Below, piece by piece: positions 12,791 through 23,754 of a stretch of DNA of 44,344 nt. How positions within the stretch are numbered: the first letter of the stretch is position 1; each line of letters opens with the position of its first letter. Position numbers and translations under genes: made by a program. The notes beneath the pieces were generated by a model. It was given only the letters and a program-made list of their open reading frames with translations, searched no databases and was not told where the DNA came from. Source of the DNA: Ettlia oleoabundans (Eukaryota > Chlorophyta > Chlorophyceae > Chlamydomonadales); NCBI GenBank assembly GCA_019693395.1, contig JAAMXP010000997.1, positions 1-44,344 of the forward strand, given 5' to 3'.

Positions 12791-13174
12791 AGTGGCTGCA
12801 CAGAAAACAAGGCAGCGTGGTTTGGCGAGCTGTCGCAACCTCATGCCTCTGCGGCATCCACAGCTTACAAAACGGACGCTAACGTGTGAGCACGCACCTG
12901 AACGTGCATTCGCCGAACGTGTTCTTGAAAATGGTGTCCTTCGGGTGGCACCTGTGCTGGTTGATATCAATATGCCAATGTATAGATTGAAAGGGGATGT
13001 TGCAACTGCGCGAGGGGGTTTGTGATTTCGTACGCCAGCTGGCAGCTGATGCAGCTGATTAGAGATGAGCAGAGGAAGGGAGAGAAGCAAGAGTTTGATT
13101 GCAAGGGCGAGGGTACATCACGCCTCGATCCTTGCTATTACGGGGTGGCAGCATTGATCCTCTATTGACACAGC
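12791..13174. promoter_or_regulatory. Short shared divergent promoter region (TOG gene / villin-like gene)
   Basis: Only 384 bases separate the two start codons, so both promoters and 5' leaders must lie here. I see no clear TATA box or other named element; the assignment rests on gene positions alone. Confidence 0.55.
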
Positions 13175-16006
13175 ATGGAGGTGTGGAGTTTCGCCGACAA
13201 TGGAGCTGCGCAGTCCGTGCCTGTCCAGGAGCGCGGAGCGTTCAGCTCAGGTCTGATCCAGCACGTGTATTGCAGTAACAGAGTTATTAGCTCTTCGTGG
13301 CAGCCTGGGCGGCTGCAAGACCTATGCTCAACGCGCCTCTAACTGCTACCCAAACTCGTGCAGATCAGGCATACGTCATTTTGACGATTCCAGAGGATGA
13401 TCAAGAACAGAAGCTTTACCTATGGGCCGGCTCTAATGCACAGAAGGTGTCGCCAGGGCGGGGCTTGCCGCTGGTGCCAGCATAGATATGTGACCTGCAA
13501 GCTGTTGTTGCTGGCGCCCTATTGATATGAGCGAATGCTTCCTGGACTTGTGGCCGCTGCGTTGTTTCTTGTGCCAACAAGTTGTGCTCCGATTGGCGCA
13601 CTTGCTGCGGACAACATGCACCCACCAGTCTCACCACACCGACCAATCGCCCTCCACCCCGCAGGAAATCCTGGCAACTGCGGCAAAGCACGCGGCTGAG
13701 CTGAAGGAAACGACGGGTGCTTCCTACTTGCGCCAGCAGCAGGGCCAGGAAGTGCCAGAATTCAAGCAGGTGAGCAAGCACCAGTCATTTCTCGTACCCG
13801 CTGCGCGCTGCCTGTGGGTCAGCACCCAGCGACCTAACTTGGCATGCCCCGTGCTTCTATGCGTATTGCTGTTTCCCAAGGGTTTCTCAGGTATTGCTGT
13901 TCACCAAGGCTTATTCAGGCTGAGTTTCGGACTGCTGATGTCAACATAGGTATTTTGCTGCGCCTCACCATGCCCTTGGGAGCCTCTCCCGCTTATGCTG
14001 ACCCTTCCAGCGCTGCTGCCGCCCGCTGCAGCTCTTTCCAACGCTTGAGATCAAGTCGGCAGCTGAGCTGCCGGTCCAAGCGGCTGCATCGCCAGTTATG
14101 GACAGCTCTGTGCCAGCACCCGCAACTGCCGCCTCACCGGTGCCAGCAAGCAACGACAAGGTGGCCACTGAGGCCCAGGAGGCCGAGAAGGAGGTGGAAG
14201 AGGATGAGGGCGATGCGCCCGTAGCGGAGGCGGAGGCAGGGCCGGCGGCACCTATGCCGACCAGCAGCGCAGAGGAGCAGGAGGTGCAGCCAGAACCAGA
14301 AGAGCACTTGGCGTCTCCTGCATCCCCTGCAGCCCTGCCCACTGACGCTCCTGCCTTCTCATCCGCTGTGGCTCCTGAGCTGGTGTCAGTGCCTGCTAAG
14401 GAAGAGCGCGCGCCGCTGCCGCTGCCCGCTGAAGCAAAGGCAGCATCCCCACCACCACCCGCCGTCGAGACATCTCTGACGCCTGCGACCGCATCAGCAG
14501 AGGCAGCGGAGAAGCCTGCACCCCAGGCCACTCCCACCGCTGCGCAGGCTGATGCACCCAAGGCGTGTCTTTTTGATGGGTGCCTGCTGTCACATCTACC
14601 CCGCTTGGCTGCACGTTGCGGCAAGTTGCACAACCGTTGTTCCCAGGAAGTCTTCTGCCCTGCTGGCTGTGTGCAGGACGCTGTGGAGGAGCCTGGGATG
14701 CAGAGCGTGAGCAAGGCCAAGGAGCAGCTCATGAGCCGCTTGGGGTATGTGGGTGCATCCGTGTATTCCCAGGGCTGGCCCTGCTGCATGCCTCACCAGC
14801 CAGCTAAACTGTTGGGATTCTGCACCTGCCCTGCATTTTTAGCTGTTCCAGTGAATTCAAAAGCCTGCTGCCTGCTCTTTGCTGACGTTGCAGGGGCACT
14901 CTGGCAGACCCGCTGGCTGAGAAGCAGCAGCAGAAGGTGCGCAACCTCAATGCATGCTCTTCGCAATCGCTGCATGCACCATTTGCTGGCAATACAAGAG
15001 CGCACCAAGAAACCATCTGTCGCAGCCCTGCGCTGCAGAGGATGATCAACCTCCTGCTAGCTGTGTGTGGTGCAGGAAGGGACCAACGGCGCCAAGGGCT
15101 CCACCTTCCTGGCTGACTCTGGTGGGACAGCTCGAAGAGACCTGCCTGCTTATCGTCGGCTGCATACCTGCCCGTTCTCTCGCCCAAGAGTGGACAGCCC
15201 TGGAATTACGCTGTGGTCATTAGCGGTTGTGGAATGTGCAATAAAATCCAGGCAATTGAGGGCAGCGGGAGGCAGCTCCTACTCGCGCTGTGCTACGTCA
15301 GTGCAGTGACTAGTGCTCCTTTGTTCTTGTCCTACCCTGCAGCTAAGGCCTGGGGGGGCGTGAGCAGCGGTGGTGGCAGTGCGCCTCCTCCAATGGAGGT
15401 GAAGATCCAGGTTGGGGAGCAGAGCTTCGGGTATGAAGAGCTCAAAGGTGAGTGAGCAAGTGCTATGCATGCTGGTGCAGTTGTGCGGGAGTTGTGTTGA
15501 TTGTAATCAACCCGGACCATGAATGCGGCGTGCAGCTGGCCTACTGCCTGCTCTGCGTTGCTGTCTTTCTGAGTGTTGAAGGGGCTGGGTGTCGATTATT
15601 TTGCTAGCCTAATGCCTCTGTGGGGCTGTCCCTTCCTTCCCTACTGTTGCCAGGCATGCGGGCTGAGAGCGGCATTGACATGACGTGCAAGGAGGCGTAC
15701 CTCACAGATGCTGAGTTTGAGAAGGTGATGGGAGTAGCTGCATGTGACTTAACTAGGACGCAAGGACCCCTGCAAGCTTGGTGGTGGCCTACCTCGTTGT
15801 CAAAAACTTGACGGATGGCACCTGTTGCCGCTCGTGATTGAGGTGCCAGGTGCTTCTATTTGGCCAGCAATGCCATGCCCGGTGTTTACAGCTGCATTGC
15901 TTGACTTGGCCTGCGTCTTCAGGTGTTTGGCAAAGACCGCGCCGCCTTCAACGCCATGCCAGCCTGGCGCCGTCAGATGGCCAAGAAGCAGGCCGGCCTG
16001 TTCTAG
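13175..16006 (+). CDS. Small villin-like protein: one gelsolin repeat, disordered linker, villin headpiece
   Basis: Predicted actin-filament-binding protein of 403 residues. Exons: 13175-13250, 13364-13446, 13665-13769, 14032-14562, 14677-14744, 14894-14936, 15076-15121, 15343-15447, 15654-15724, 15923-16006. Residues 1-92 match one gelsolin-like repeat: EVWSFADNG, QAYVILTI, KLYLWAGSNAQKE, then EVPEFKQLFP. Residues about 95-340 are Ala/Pro/Glu-rich linker. Residues about 341-403 are a headpiece: FGYEELKG, SGIDMTCKEAYLTDAEFEKV, the core W in MPAWRRQM, and the actin-binding KKQAGLF terminus. Usual villins carry six gelsolin repeats, so this is a minimal version. Intron 4 (14563-14676, GC donor) is 114 bases and open in frame; if retained the protein gains 38 Cys-rich residues (441 total). 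Confidence 0.85.
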
Positions 16007-16712
16007 GGTGGCCTGGTCAGGAGATATCAGCAACTTTTCAAGGGCTGAAAGTTTGTGCAGCGTTAAATTCCGGCAGAATGCCAGTAATTAGGAGGTCTTT
16101 ATAGAATTGGGTAGAGCTAGTACCACTACTGCATCAGTCGATCACACTTATTCACTAAAATCAACATTTTCGTGTTATTGAAGAGTGTTTGCGGTCAATA
16201 TAGTGTGCTGCATGAGTCGATTTGTTTGCTACTATCATTTGTACTGTTGAAAGGTCCTGCAAAGCTGCCAAGCTATTACGGCTAAGTCAGGTGCCAGCAT
16301 GGGTCCCAAGCCTACATGAACACATGCCGCTAGAAGGGAGCTGCCCTGCGAACTCTTTCGGCGGAGACGACAGAATGGCCATCGTAGCAGGCGAGCATGC
16401 CTCCTGGTAGGAGAAACCGTGCACTGGGGGACCAAAGTAGCATTTACCTCCAGATTGCAGCGTGTTTGTTCTTGGTTGGCTACCGTGGGCCAACTTGAGG
16501 CGAATGGAAATGGCAATTGAAGAGTAGGTTGACTCTTCAGACATGTCCTGTTTGCAAGCCAGCAGGCACGCCGCAGGCGGCGAAGCGCACACAGCACGCT
16601 GCCTTGAACTGTTCACAAGCATTTCGATGGCCCTGCAGATTGATGATTATCGTGGCGTCAAAAATCAAATTTCAGCCTCGTCCCTCTCCGCTGCACAAGC
16701 AGAACGCAAACC
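16007..16712. other. Spacer between villin-like gene and SLD5
   Basis: About 0.7 kb holding the villin-like 3' end and the SLD5 promoter (same strand). It is AT-rich at 16080-16240. Nothing else is supported. Confidence 0.6.
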
Positions 16713-18055
16713 ATGGACACACAGGACACCGCGGAGTTTGAGTTCTTGCAGTCCAATCCCGCCAGTACGTCGGGACGCAGCGATGCGGGGCAGCTGAAAA
16801 GCGCCCTGATGAACGAGAAGGCGTCGCCGGAAATCCTGCAATTTGAGACGGACCTGGTTGGGCGCATAGACAGCAACATAGAATATCAGGTGGGCTCATG
16901 CACCCCAGGGGATGGCACTCAGGCATGCGCCACCCGCCTAACGACAGCTCCACCTGGTGTCGCCTGCTGCCAACTGGCTGGCCCGCTTGCCGCCGCGCCC
17001 CCTCCGCAGGAGGAGCAAATAGATCTGCTCAAGGACAGTGAGGACACGAAGATTTTGGTCGAAATGTTCTTGAGCGAGTTGGCACGAATACGCTACCTGC
17101 TGCGCGCCTACTACCGCGTGCGGCTGCAGAAAATTGAGCGGCATGTGATGCACATACTGGACAATGCGGGTGAGCAGGGATGGCGCATTGCGCACTGCTG
17201 CGTCCCTTCTCAACCACACGAGAAACAGGAAGATGGTTGAATGGGAATGCAATGGATGTGCCGCTTGCGGTAGGCTTCTTGCCTGCGCCTTCACCAACGC
17301 CTGCCCCAACCACCGACATGGTCATCCGCTTGTGCCTTCAACGTGCAGATGTTGCAGCACGGTTATCCGACAGGGAGGCGCAGCATGCACGGGACTACTT
17401 TGTGCTGCTAGGGTCCCACATGAAGGCCAGGGCGGCAAATGAGCTGCCGGGTACGCAGCAGCCCTGCACCTTGCATGACACGAGCATCACACGCTTCTAA
17501 GCAAGCCCCAGTCTCATTCCCTAAAATTGCTCCACCTCCCATTACCCTAAGCTCCGCTGGCTGTGGCTTCTGTTCTATAGACGTGGCAATCACCTATCCC
17601 ATGGTCGTCTCACATCTTCCCCCCTGATGCAGAGGCCTTCAGTTCCCTTGTGCGTCAGGCGGCGGCACACCCCAGCAAGGACATGGTGCCGCAGCCAGAC
17701 CTGGACCGCCACGTGTTTGCAAGGGTGCTGGAGGACAGGGGCAACGTCACGGTGGATGAGGAGGGGTGAGGCTTATGGGGGGGCCAGTGTGATGTATGCT
17801 ATGTCTTGAATGCTATGCCGCTGCTTCCTCGCCTCGATGGAACCTCAAGGCTGCTCTCCCTTCAGGAACTTCCCGTTTCCATCCTCACCTCTGCACCCCA
17901 AACTCCTGTCAACCTTCAGGTCCCATCCTATTGCTCCCCTGCTCTCCCTCCTCCTGTGCAGCAATGTGGCTGAGTTCAACCGCGGTGACCTGTTTGTGAT
18001 ACGGTATCGCGCGGTGCAGCAGCTAGTGGCGGAGGGAGCAGTGGAGCTGGTTTGA
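16713..18055 (+). CDS. SLD5: GINS complex subunit SLD5 (GINS4)
   Basis: Subunit of the GINS tetramer, which joins CDC45 and MCM2-7 to form the replicative helicase. Five exons: 16713-16889, 17010-17169, 17349-17450, 17633-17765, 17962-18055; 221 residues, the usual family length. Recognisable parts are the N-terminal helix MNEKASPEILQFE, the helical core ELARIRYLLRAYYRVRLQKI, the bridge ARDYFVLLGSHM, and the C-terminal beta domain with PQPDLDRHVFARVLED, RGDLFVIRYRAVQQLV and the final GAVELV. The terminal hydrophobic pair is typical of SLD5. Frame is kept through all four introns. Confidence 0.95.
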
Positions 18056-18404
18056 GCTGGCTGGCGGCTGGGATTTGATGGGTTGGTGAGCTTGGCCAGC
18101 AGACAGTCATATGGGTCGTCGGTACGTCACTCTTGCTGGCACCAGCTGCAACGATGGTTGCCACGAGCGCAGCGATGGACGGACACAACCCCAGGCTGCA
18201 CTGGCACCACAGCAATGCAACTCATTTCTACAGGAAACGTAGTACTTGCTGCCGAGAATTGATTTTGGAGGTAGAAGTAATTCTACCTCAATATTCAGCA
18301 ACACCTAAAGCAAGTAGGAGGACAGCATAGAGACCTGGCACCTCCAGCCCTGCTGAGCTGTGGCAGGGGCTAAGCAGCATGGCAGAGGCAGGGGGTGCGC
18401 AGGC
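18056..18404. other. Convergent 3' spacer between SLD5 and TyrA
   Basis: Holds the 3' ends of two converging genes and the hairpin at 18268-18289. No other gene is seen. Confidence 0.6.
18268..18289. repeat. Perfect 9-bp inverted repeat (hairpin) between convergent genes
   Basis: GAGGTAGAA, a 4-base loop GTAA, then TTCTACCTC. The stem is perfect. It lies about 210 bases past the SLD5 stop and about 115 bases past the TyrA stop, so it could sit in either 3' UTR. A role in 3'-end formation is only a guess. Confidence 0.8.
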
Positions 18405-21400
18405 TCAGGGTGAGTCCCGGCTCATGCTCAAGGGTTGATCCACACCCGCAGAGGAGCCGCTGCCGCCCTTGCCGCCACGTTCTGCCGCTGCCAACTGCGC
18501 CGGCTGCCCCTGGTCTGCGCCGTTGCCGCTGCTGCTGCGATCTGCAAGCATAGGTTGCTGCTGCTGCTGGGTGGGCTGTGCCGGGTACATCTCCCCGTAA
18601 AAGATCTGCTGCCGCACGCGGTCGTGCAACTGCGGGTTGATAGCAAGGGACGTGGGGCAACGGGGAGAAGCAATGGATAAGGGGGCTGTGTGCAAACGCA
18701 TCAACAGGGAGGGTTGGCCGCACTTTCGCGTCACATAGCACTTGTGCTCCAACCCCTTGCTATGGCACAATCCCACATGACAACCAGCAACAACATTCCT
18801 ATTTCGTGCTCCCAGCACGGCGGGCCATGTGACAACAGCGCTTTCTGTCCTGCTGTCGTTTCTTTGTCACAAACACTTGCCTGCTGCAACAGCCGTGCCT
18901 TGACCTCGTCGAATGCCTTCTCCAGTCGCTCCAGCTGCTCGGTGGAATTCTGTGGGCAGGGGGGCAGGCAGGGGCGCGGTGACCAAAGCAAGCAGATCGG
19001 CATGGAGTGTGGAAGGCGCACAGGGCAGGCAGGGAGGTCACTGGGTTGAACCAGAGAGGACACGGCAGCAGGCACCAACCTGGTTGTACATGAAAAGGCC
19101 GTAGTAGAGGTCGAATGAGTCGTTGGCTGTGTTGTCCACCAGACTCAGCAGGCTCTGGAAGCCGCGCGTGTCAATGGGAGTGGCTTGAAGCTGCGGCACA
19201 CCGGGGGGAAAGAGGGGCGCGCGCCCGGGCAGGTGCACAGGTAGGAGAGAACGGATGGGAGGGGCAAGGACAAGAAGCAAGGGTAGGAATGACTGTGGCG
19301 GGTAGGGAGGAGGGCTGGGCAGGCAAGCATGCATGTGAAGGCACAAGATGGCACCCAGAACAGTGACCATGTCTGCACAGGCACACATAATGGCAGGCTG
19401 GCTGACTGCATATTGTGTGGCCGCATTCCTGCCATTTGCCCCGGCTGATGCCTGCATGGTACCTGCATGGCCCCCAGCATGCGCCCCACTGTGTGTGTGA
19501 TGAACTGCGTGGATGCTGCCAGCTGGTCGTGTTCCTCGCAGCTCATCTCAACCATGTTGCAACCCTCACGCTCAAAGAACTGGAGATACAACAAAAGGTG
19601 TGTGGTGTGTGTGTTGGGGGGTGTAAGGCATCAAATCCTGTGACTATTTGCCACCACCACACATTCACGACAGGGCATACCGGCCCGCCCCATGCGGCCA
19701 ACCGCCCATTGACCTACCCTGCAGCACGTTAGGTTGCAAAATTAAAGATGCGGGTGACACACCGCCTTGCATACCCCCTCACACAGTCACCCAGCTGCGC
19801 ACCTGCAGGAATGCGCTGCACCGCCGCTGCCTGTGCTGGGTGCTGCCGATGCGCACACGCTCAAATTGCATGTTTAAACCAGACCAGCTGCCCTTGCCTG
19901 CGGCAGCATAAGGCAGGATTGGTGGTTTAGTCTTTGTGGGCTGTACCTGTTGCGATGACACCCACGTAAGGTTGGACAACATGTGAGCACGGTGAGCATG
20001 ATAACGCATCAAAGCCGTGACTTGGGGCCCCTTCCATTGTCAGCAAAAATAGACAGCCAGGGGTTGCTGTGCGTCAGCGTGGTGTAGCACACACACCTGA
20101 GTCTGGCCCAAACATAGGGTGGGTGCAGAGGATGTCGACCTGAGGTGGCAGCGTGCGCAGCAGCAGGCGCTTGGGGAACTCCTTCACACTCAGAACATCC
20201 ACAAACAGCGTCGACCGCTTCAGCCGCTGCACAGGCAGGGCGGCAAGCACCTGCACGAACAGACCGCTGGTTGGTGGGGTGTAGATGTGTGCGTGGGGTG
20301 TAAATCTGTGCCTGTGTGGTGATGATGGTGCGATGGTGGTAGTGGTGTGGTGGTGTGCGTGAGCAGGGTGGTGGTGGTGGTGTGTGTGTGTGTGTGTGTG
20401 GTGGTGGTGTTGCGGGGTTGGGGGTGAGGGCCGCTCGCGCGGGTGAATGCCCCTCCCACTTTGCCACACCTTGAGCACATCAGGAAGCGTGCCCACCTGC
20501 TCCAGGGAGAGTATTGATGTGGCCAGCACCACCACCTCGGGGTGCTCCTCACAGAAGTCGTCGGCATCAGTGAAATACTTGACGCCCATGGCAGACGCAA
20601 CCTCCTGGTACGGCGACCGAGACGTGGCGATCACCTGTGGGCAAAGAGATGAAAGGGGTGGGCTGGAATGCAGACTCTGTGGCTGGCACAGGTCGGGGGT
20701 TGCGGGGTCCTGTTGCCATGTAGGTTGGATATGAGCAACACAAAATATCAGGTGCAGGCAAGGTAGGAAGGCGGGGATATACAATGAGCAGAAGTGGGCT
20801 CCTGATACACTTCAGTGTCAGCATACACGGTGGTCAGGGAGGTCTGAACCGGGAGGCACAACAAGGCGGGTGAAGTGAGGCCCGGGTTATACCCACGTCG
20901 TGCCCCGCCTTGACCATGCGCCGGGCAAGAAATTGGCCAAATGTGCCAAATCCCACAATGCCAATTTTCAACCTGCAGCAGAGTGTAGAAGCAGGAGCGC
21001 AACCTTTTCAGCTCTCTCAAGGCGGGGCCCCTCAGCCTCACGCAACATGTTGTGGACGTGTGCCATACAAATTGGGGCCAGCATGGACGGTGTGAAAAAT
21101 GCAAAAGACACCCTGTCATTGGCACTCAAGATTGCTAAGGCATGGCTGCAGCCCTGGCAGCAAGGCATGTGAAGCAGGGTGGGCAGCTGTGTGTCCTGCC
21201 TGCTCTGCTGCGACAGCTGCTGCTTCAGCTGCGCCTCCCGGTCAAATGGAAAGGCTGCATCCAGTGCTAGCACCCGCACACCTGCATGCAGAGTTTGCAG
21301 TACTCAAGCATCAATGGCATCAGTGCAGGCACTCACTGCTTACAAGAGCGCATGGGCATGGCAGGAAAGCAAGTAGCAGCTGTAACGGCGTGCACTCTCC

Positions 21401-21618
21401 CTTGGCATGCGGATTCGGTCAATCTCACCGTGTGTACTACCGAAACTGAGCTGTATTCGGTGCTGTAGTGAGATCAGTGCTCGTCGCAAGGGGTTGTGCC
21501 TTGCAAACGGCATGCAGGCTGCTGCTTGTGCTTCTCCGCCGCTTGTGCTGCCGCGCCGCCAACAGGCTGCATGTTGGCACGGCGCTGCCGGTGACAGCGC
21601 CCGGCAGGCCGGCGACAT
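18405..21618 (-). CDS. TYRA: Arogenate/prephenate dehydrogenase (TyrA), probably plastid-targeted
   Basis: Oxidative decarboxylation of arogenate (or prephenate) in tyrosine synthesis. Exons on the minus strand: 21618-21441, 21281-21200, 20972-20897, 20634-20470, 20250-20097, 19897-19803, 19579-19463, 19190-19080, 18949-18881, 18629-18405; 423 residues. Residues 1-60 are Ala/Ser/Arg/Cys-rich, like a plastid transit peptide. The plant-type block ALDAAFPFDREAQ precedes the dinucleotide fold GFGTFG (94-99). A Ser/Arg after strand 2 (IATSRSPY) suggests NADP use. The catalytic His is H211 in CTHPMFGPDSG. Then come CNMVEMSCEEHD and SFDLYYGLFMYN. Overall similarity is to plant arogenate dehydrogenases. 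The last ~45 residues are Gln/Gly/Ser-rich. Introns 2 (donor 21199) and 9 (donor 18880, GCAAGT) use GC donors. Choice of substrate is not settled by sequence. Confidence 0.93.
20317..20410. repeat. GTG/GT simple-sequence tract in TyrA intron 4
   Basis: Dense GTG and GT repeats, including an uninterrupted run of about ten GT units near 20381-20400, within intron 4 (20251-20469). On the transcribed strand this is a CA/CAC-rich tract. Confidence 0.85.
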
Positions 21619-22163
21619 GACCGCAGGTAAACAGCAGGTGTATTTCACTCCAAAAAAACAGCGCAGGAGGCTCCCGTTCTGGGAGGCTGCGAAGACGAAG
21701 ACACTTGTACAGCAGAATGTGTAAATAGAAAAACAATATTGAATGCTTGATTCACACACAGAGCCGGTCGGGTTCGCATGGTGCTTGCGGATTTCAGCGC
21801 GCCGCCCTCACTTTGCCACGCAAGAAAGGCGCTAGTTACTTCCTGTTCTTTTGGCGTCACGCCCGTGGGACGGTTTCATGCTGTTATAGCAGTATTTCAT
21901 AAAGCATTGACACAATCCATGCCACCAGTTCGGCACTTCCCTCGCCCACTGCATCTGCCGCCTCTGCCTTGCTCCGAAGCAAAGTAAACAGCTTCTCCAC
22001 CCACAAACCTTATAGCAGGGTAGTCGAGTAGGGGGTTGGCCCAGGCTGACGACCTCGACTCCCGCCGCTCACTCTGCCCCACACCGGCACGCTCAGGGTT
22101 CCCTGGTGCGTGCTCCAGCATAAAGTTCCCGCTGCGCCAGTGCAGTTACATACTCGTGACATA
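21619..22163. promoter_or_regulatory. Divergent spacer between TyrA and RPB8
   Basis: About 545 bases between opposite start codons. It must contain both promoters and leaders. The TyrA frame stays open upstream to an ATG at 21759, so part may be coding if that start is used. No named element was recognised. Confidence 0.5.
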
Positions 22164-23450
22164 ATGTCAAAAGCACAGATTTTAGAAGATATATTTGAGG
22201 TACAAGAAAAGGACCCAGATGGCAAGAAGTTTGACAAAGGTGCGGGTTTTGCCAGCAAATGCTTGCAGTGCTTTCCCTGCTTGGCAGCACTGCTGATTCT
22301 GGTCAGTTTGGCTGGCTTGTAAGCCTCCCCATCAATGGCTGACAACCAAGTTTGTACATCCGCACTGCATGCTTGAGCGCCTGGCCCTCGGTGCATCTGC
22401 TATGACGCGCCTCACCGTTGTGTTGTGTGCGCTGCCTGCTGGGTGTAGTGAGTCGCATCAAGGCGCGGTCGGACCTTTACGAAATGGATCTGACCCTGGA
22501 CATCAACGTAGATGTGTACCCGGGTGAGTACAGGTTGGACGTGCGGGGGGTGCATGGGCAGCAGCGTAATAGCAAGGGTGGCGTGATGGTGCGCTGGCCT
22601 GCGAATGGGTGCGGATGTAAGCTTGGAACAGCTGATGAATCGACTGCCGTGATGCGCACAGTTTGTCATTGAACCGAACGAGGAGGCAGAGAGGAAAGAT
22701 GCACGATCCAGGATGAAATCGGTGTGTCAGTGTGGCGTTTTGCTCATGTTGCATTCATTGCCTACTCCTCGCCATGCTCCCACTGACATCGCCCTGCCGG
22801 TTCCCATGCTACCTGCTGTACCTGGCCGCAGTGGAGGTTGGAGATAAGCTGGTGATCTGTCTGGCCAACACCCTCAACCTCGACGGTACACCCAGCAGCG
22901 CCACATTTGACGCGGTGAGGACAGCAATCGAGGCAGACACGCAGGGTTGCGGATATCGCATGCAGCTGGCCGATGCCAATGCCTGATTGTCAAACACAAG
23001 TCATATTTGCCCTCGATTTGATATGCAGTAATGCCTCATCCCCCAGACAACCAAAGAAACCCTGCCCCCCCTTGCTGTCCTCCTCCCCCTCGCCTTTTTC
23101 TTTCCCCAGTCCTTCTTGAGCGGGCGCCGCAGCCTGATGGACAGCTTTGACTACGTGATGCACGGCAAGGTGTTCAAATTCAAGGACAACAGCTCCAGCG
23201 GGCAGCTCAAGGCAGACGTGAGTAACCCACAACAACCCCCACCCCCACTACCGCCGCACGCCTTGAGGAAGATGCCATGGCTTGCTTTGTCGGCTGCATC
23301 CCATGACCCTGAGCACACATCTCCTTTCCACGGCTGCTGCAGGTGTACGCCAGCTACGGCGGCCTGCTGATGCAGTTGACGGGTGACCCCAAGCGGTTGG
23401 AGGACCTGGATGTGGACCAAAATATTTACCTGCTCATGCGCAAGGTGTAA
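22164..23450 (+). CDS. RPB8: RPB8/RPABC3, subunit shared by RNA polymerases I, II and III
   Basis: Small OB-fold subunit common to the three nuclear RNA polymerases. Five exons: 22164-22239, 22449-22523, 22832-22914, 23110-23217, 23343-23450; 149 residues, the normal length. Hallmarks are EDIFEVQEKDPDGKKFDKVS, the SDLYEMDLTLDINVDVYP strand, SFDYVMHGKVFKF, and the C-terminal ASYGGLLMQLTGDP followed by YLLMRKV. One intron ends in TAG (acceptor 22446-22448). The middle loop is short compared with animal RPB8. All phases join. Confidence 0.96.
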
Positions 23451-23754
23451 AGCGAACTGGCATACCCATTTACCACCGTACTTGAAGGACAACACATTTT
23501 ACATTTTACATCAATGAGTGTGATACCCAAAGTGTGAGCTGCTGTTTACCCATTATATGAAGCAAGCCGCTACATTTTGTTTGCCTTTACTTGCGGGCAC
23601 ATGTCTTAGCTTAAAAGGGGTTGCCGGGAAAGGTACTGTTTGAGACTCCTCATCGGTTCAGGTTAGCCCAGCTACCCGAGCAAGCTGCCCCCACATGCCA
23701 GCTGCAAAGGCTCCAGGCTCATGCCAGCATAGCCGCCTGCACCACCTGTCTGCC
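23451..23754. other. Convergent 3' spacer between RPB8 and the GBP gene
   Basis: About 300 bases with the 3' ends of two converging genes; AT-richer than its flanks. Nothing else was seen. Confidence 0.6.

Noticed and set aside
12116..13090. Single 324-codon minus-strand frame running past the TOG gene exon 1
   Set aside because: Its 5' part lies upstream of the well-placed ATG at 12790 and its end runs through the GTAAGT donor at 12199. Only 12790-12200 is kept as exon 1.
13965..14789. 274-codon minus-strand frame
   Set aside because: Shadow of the low-complexity linker exon of the villin-like gene; composition mirrors the coding strand.
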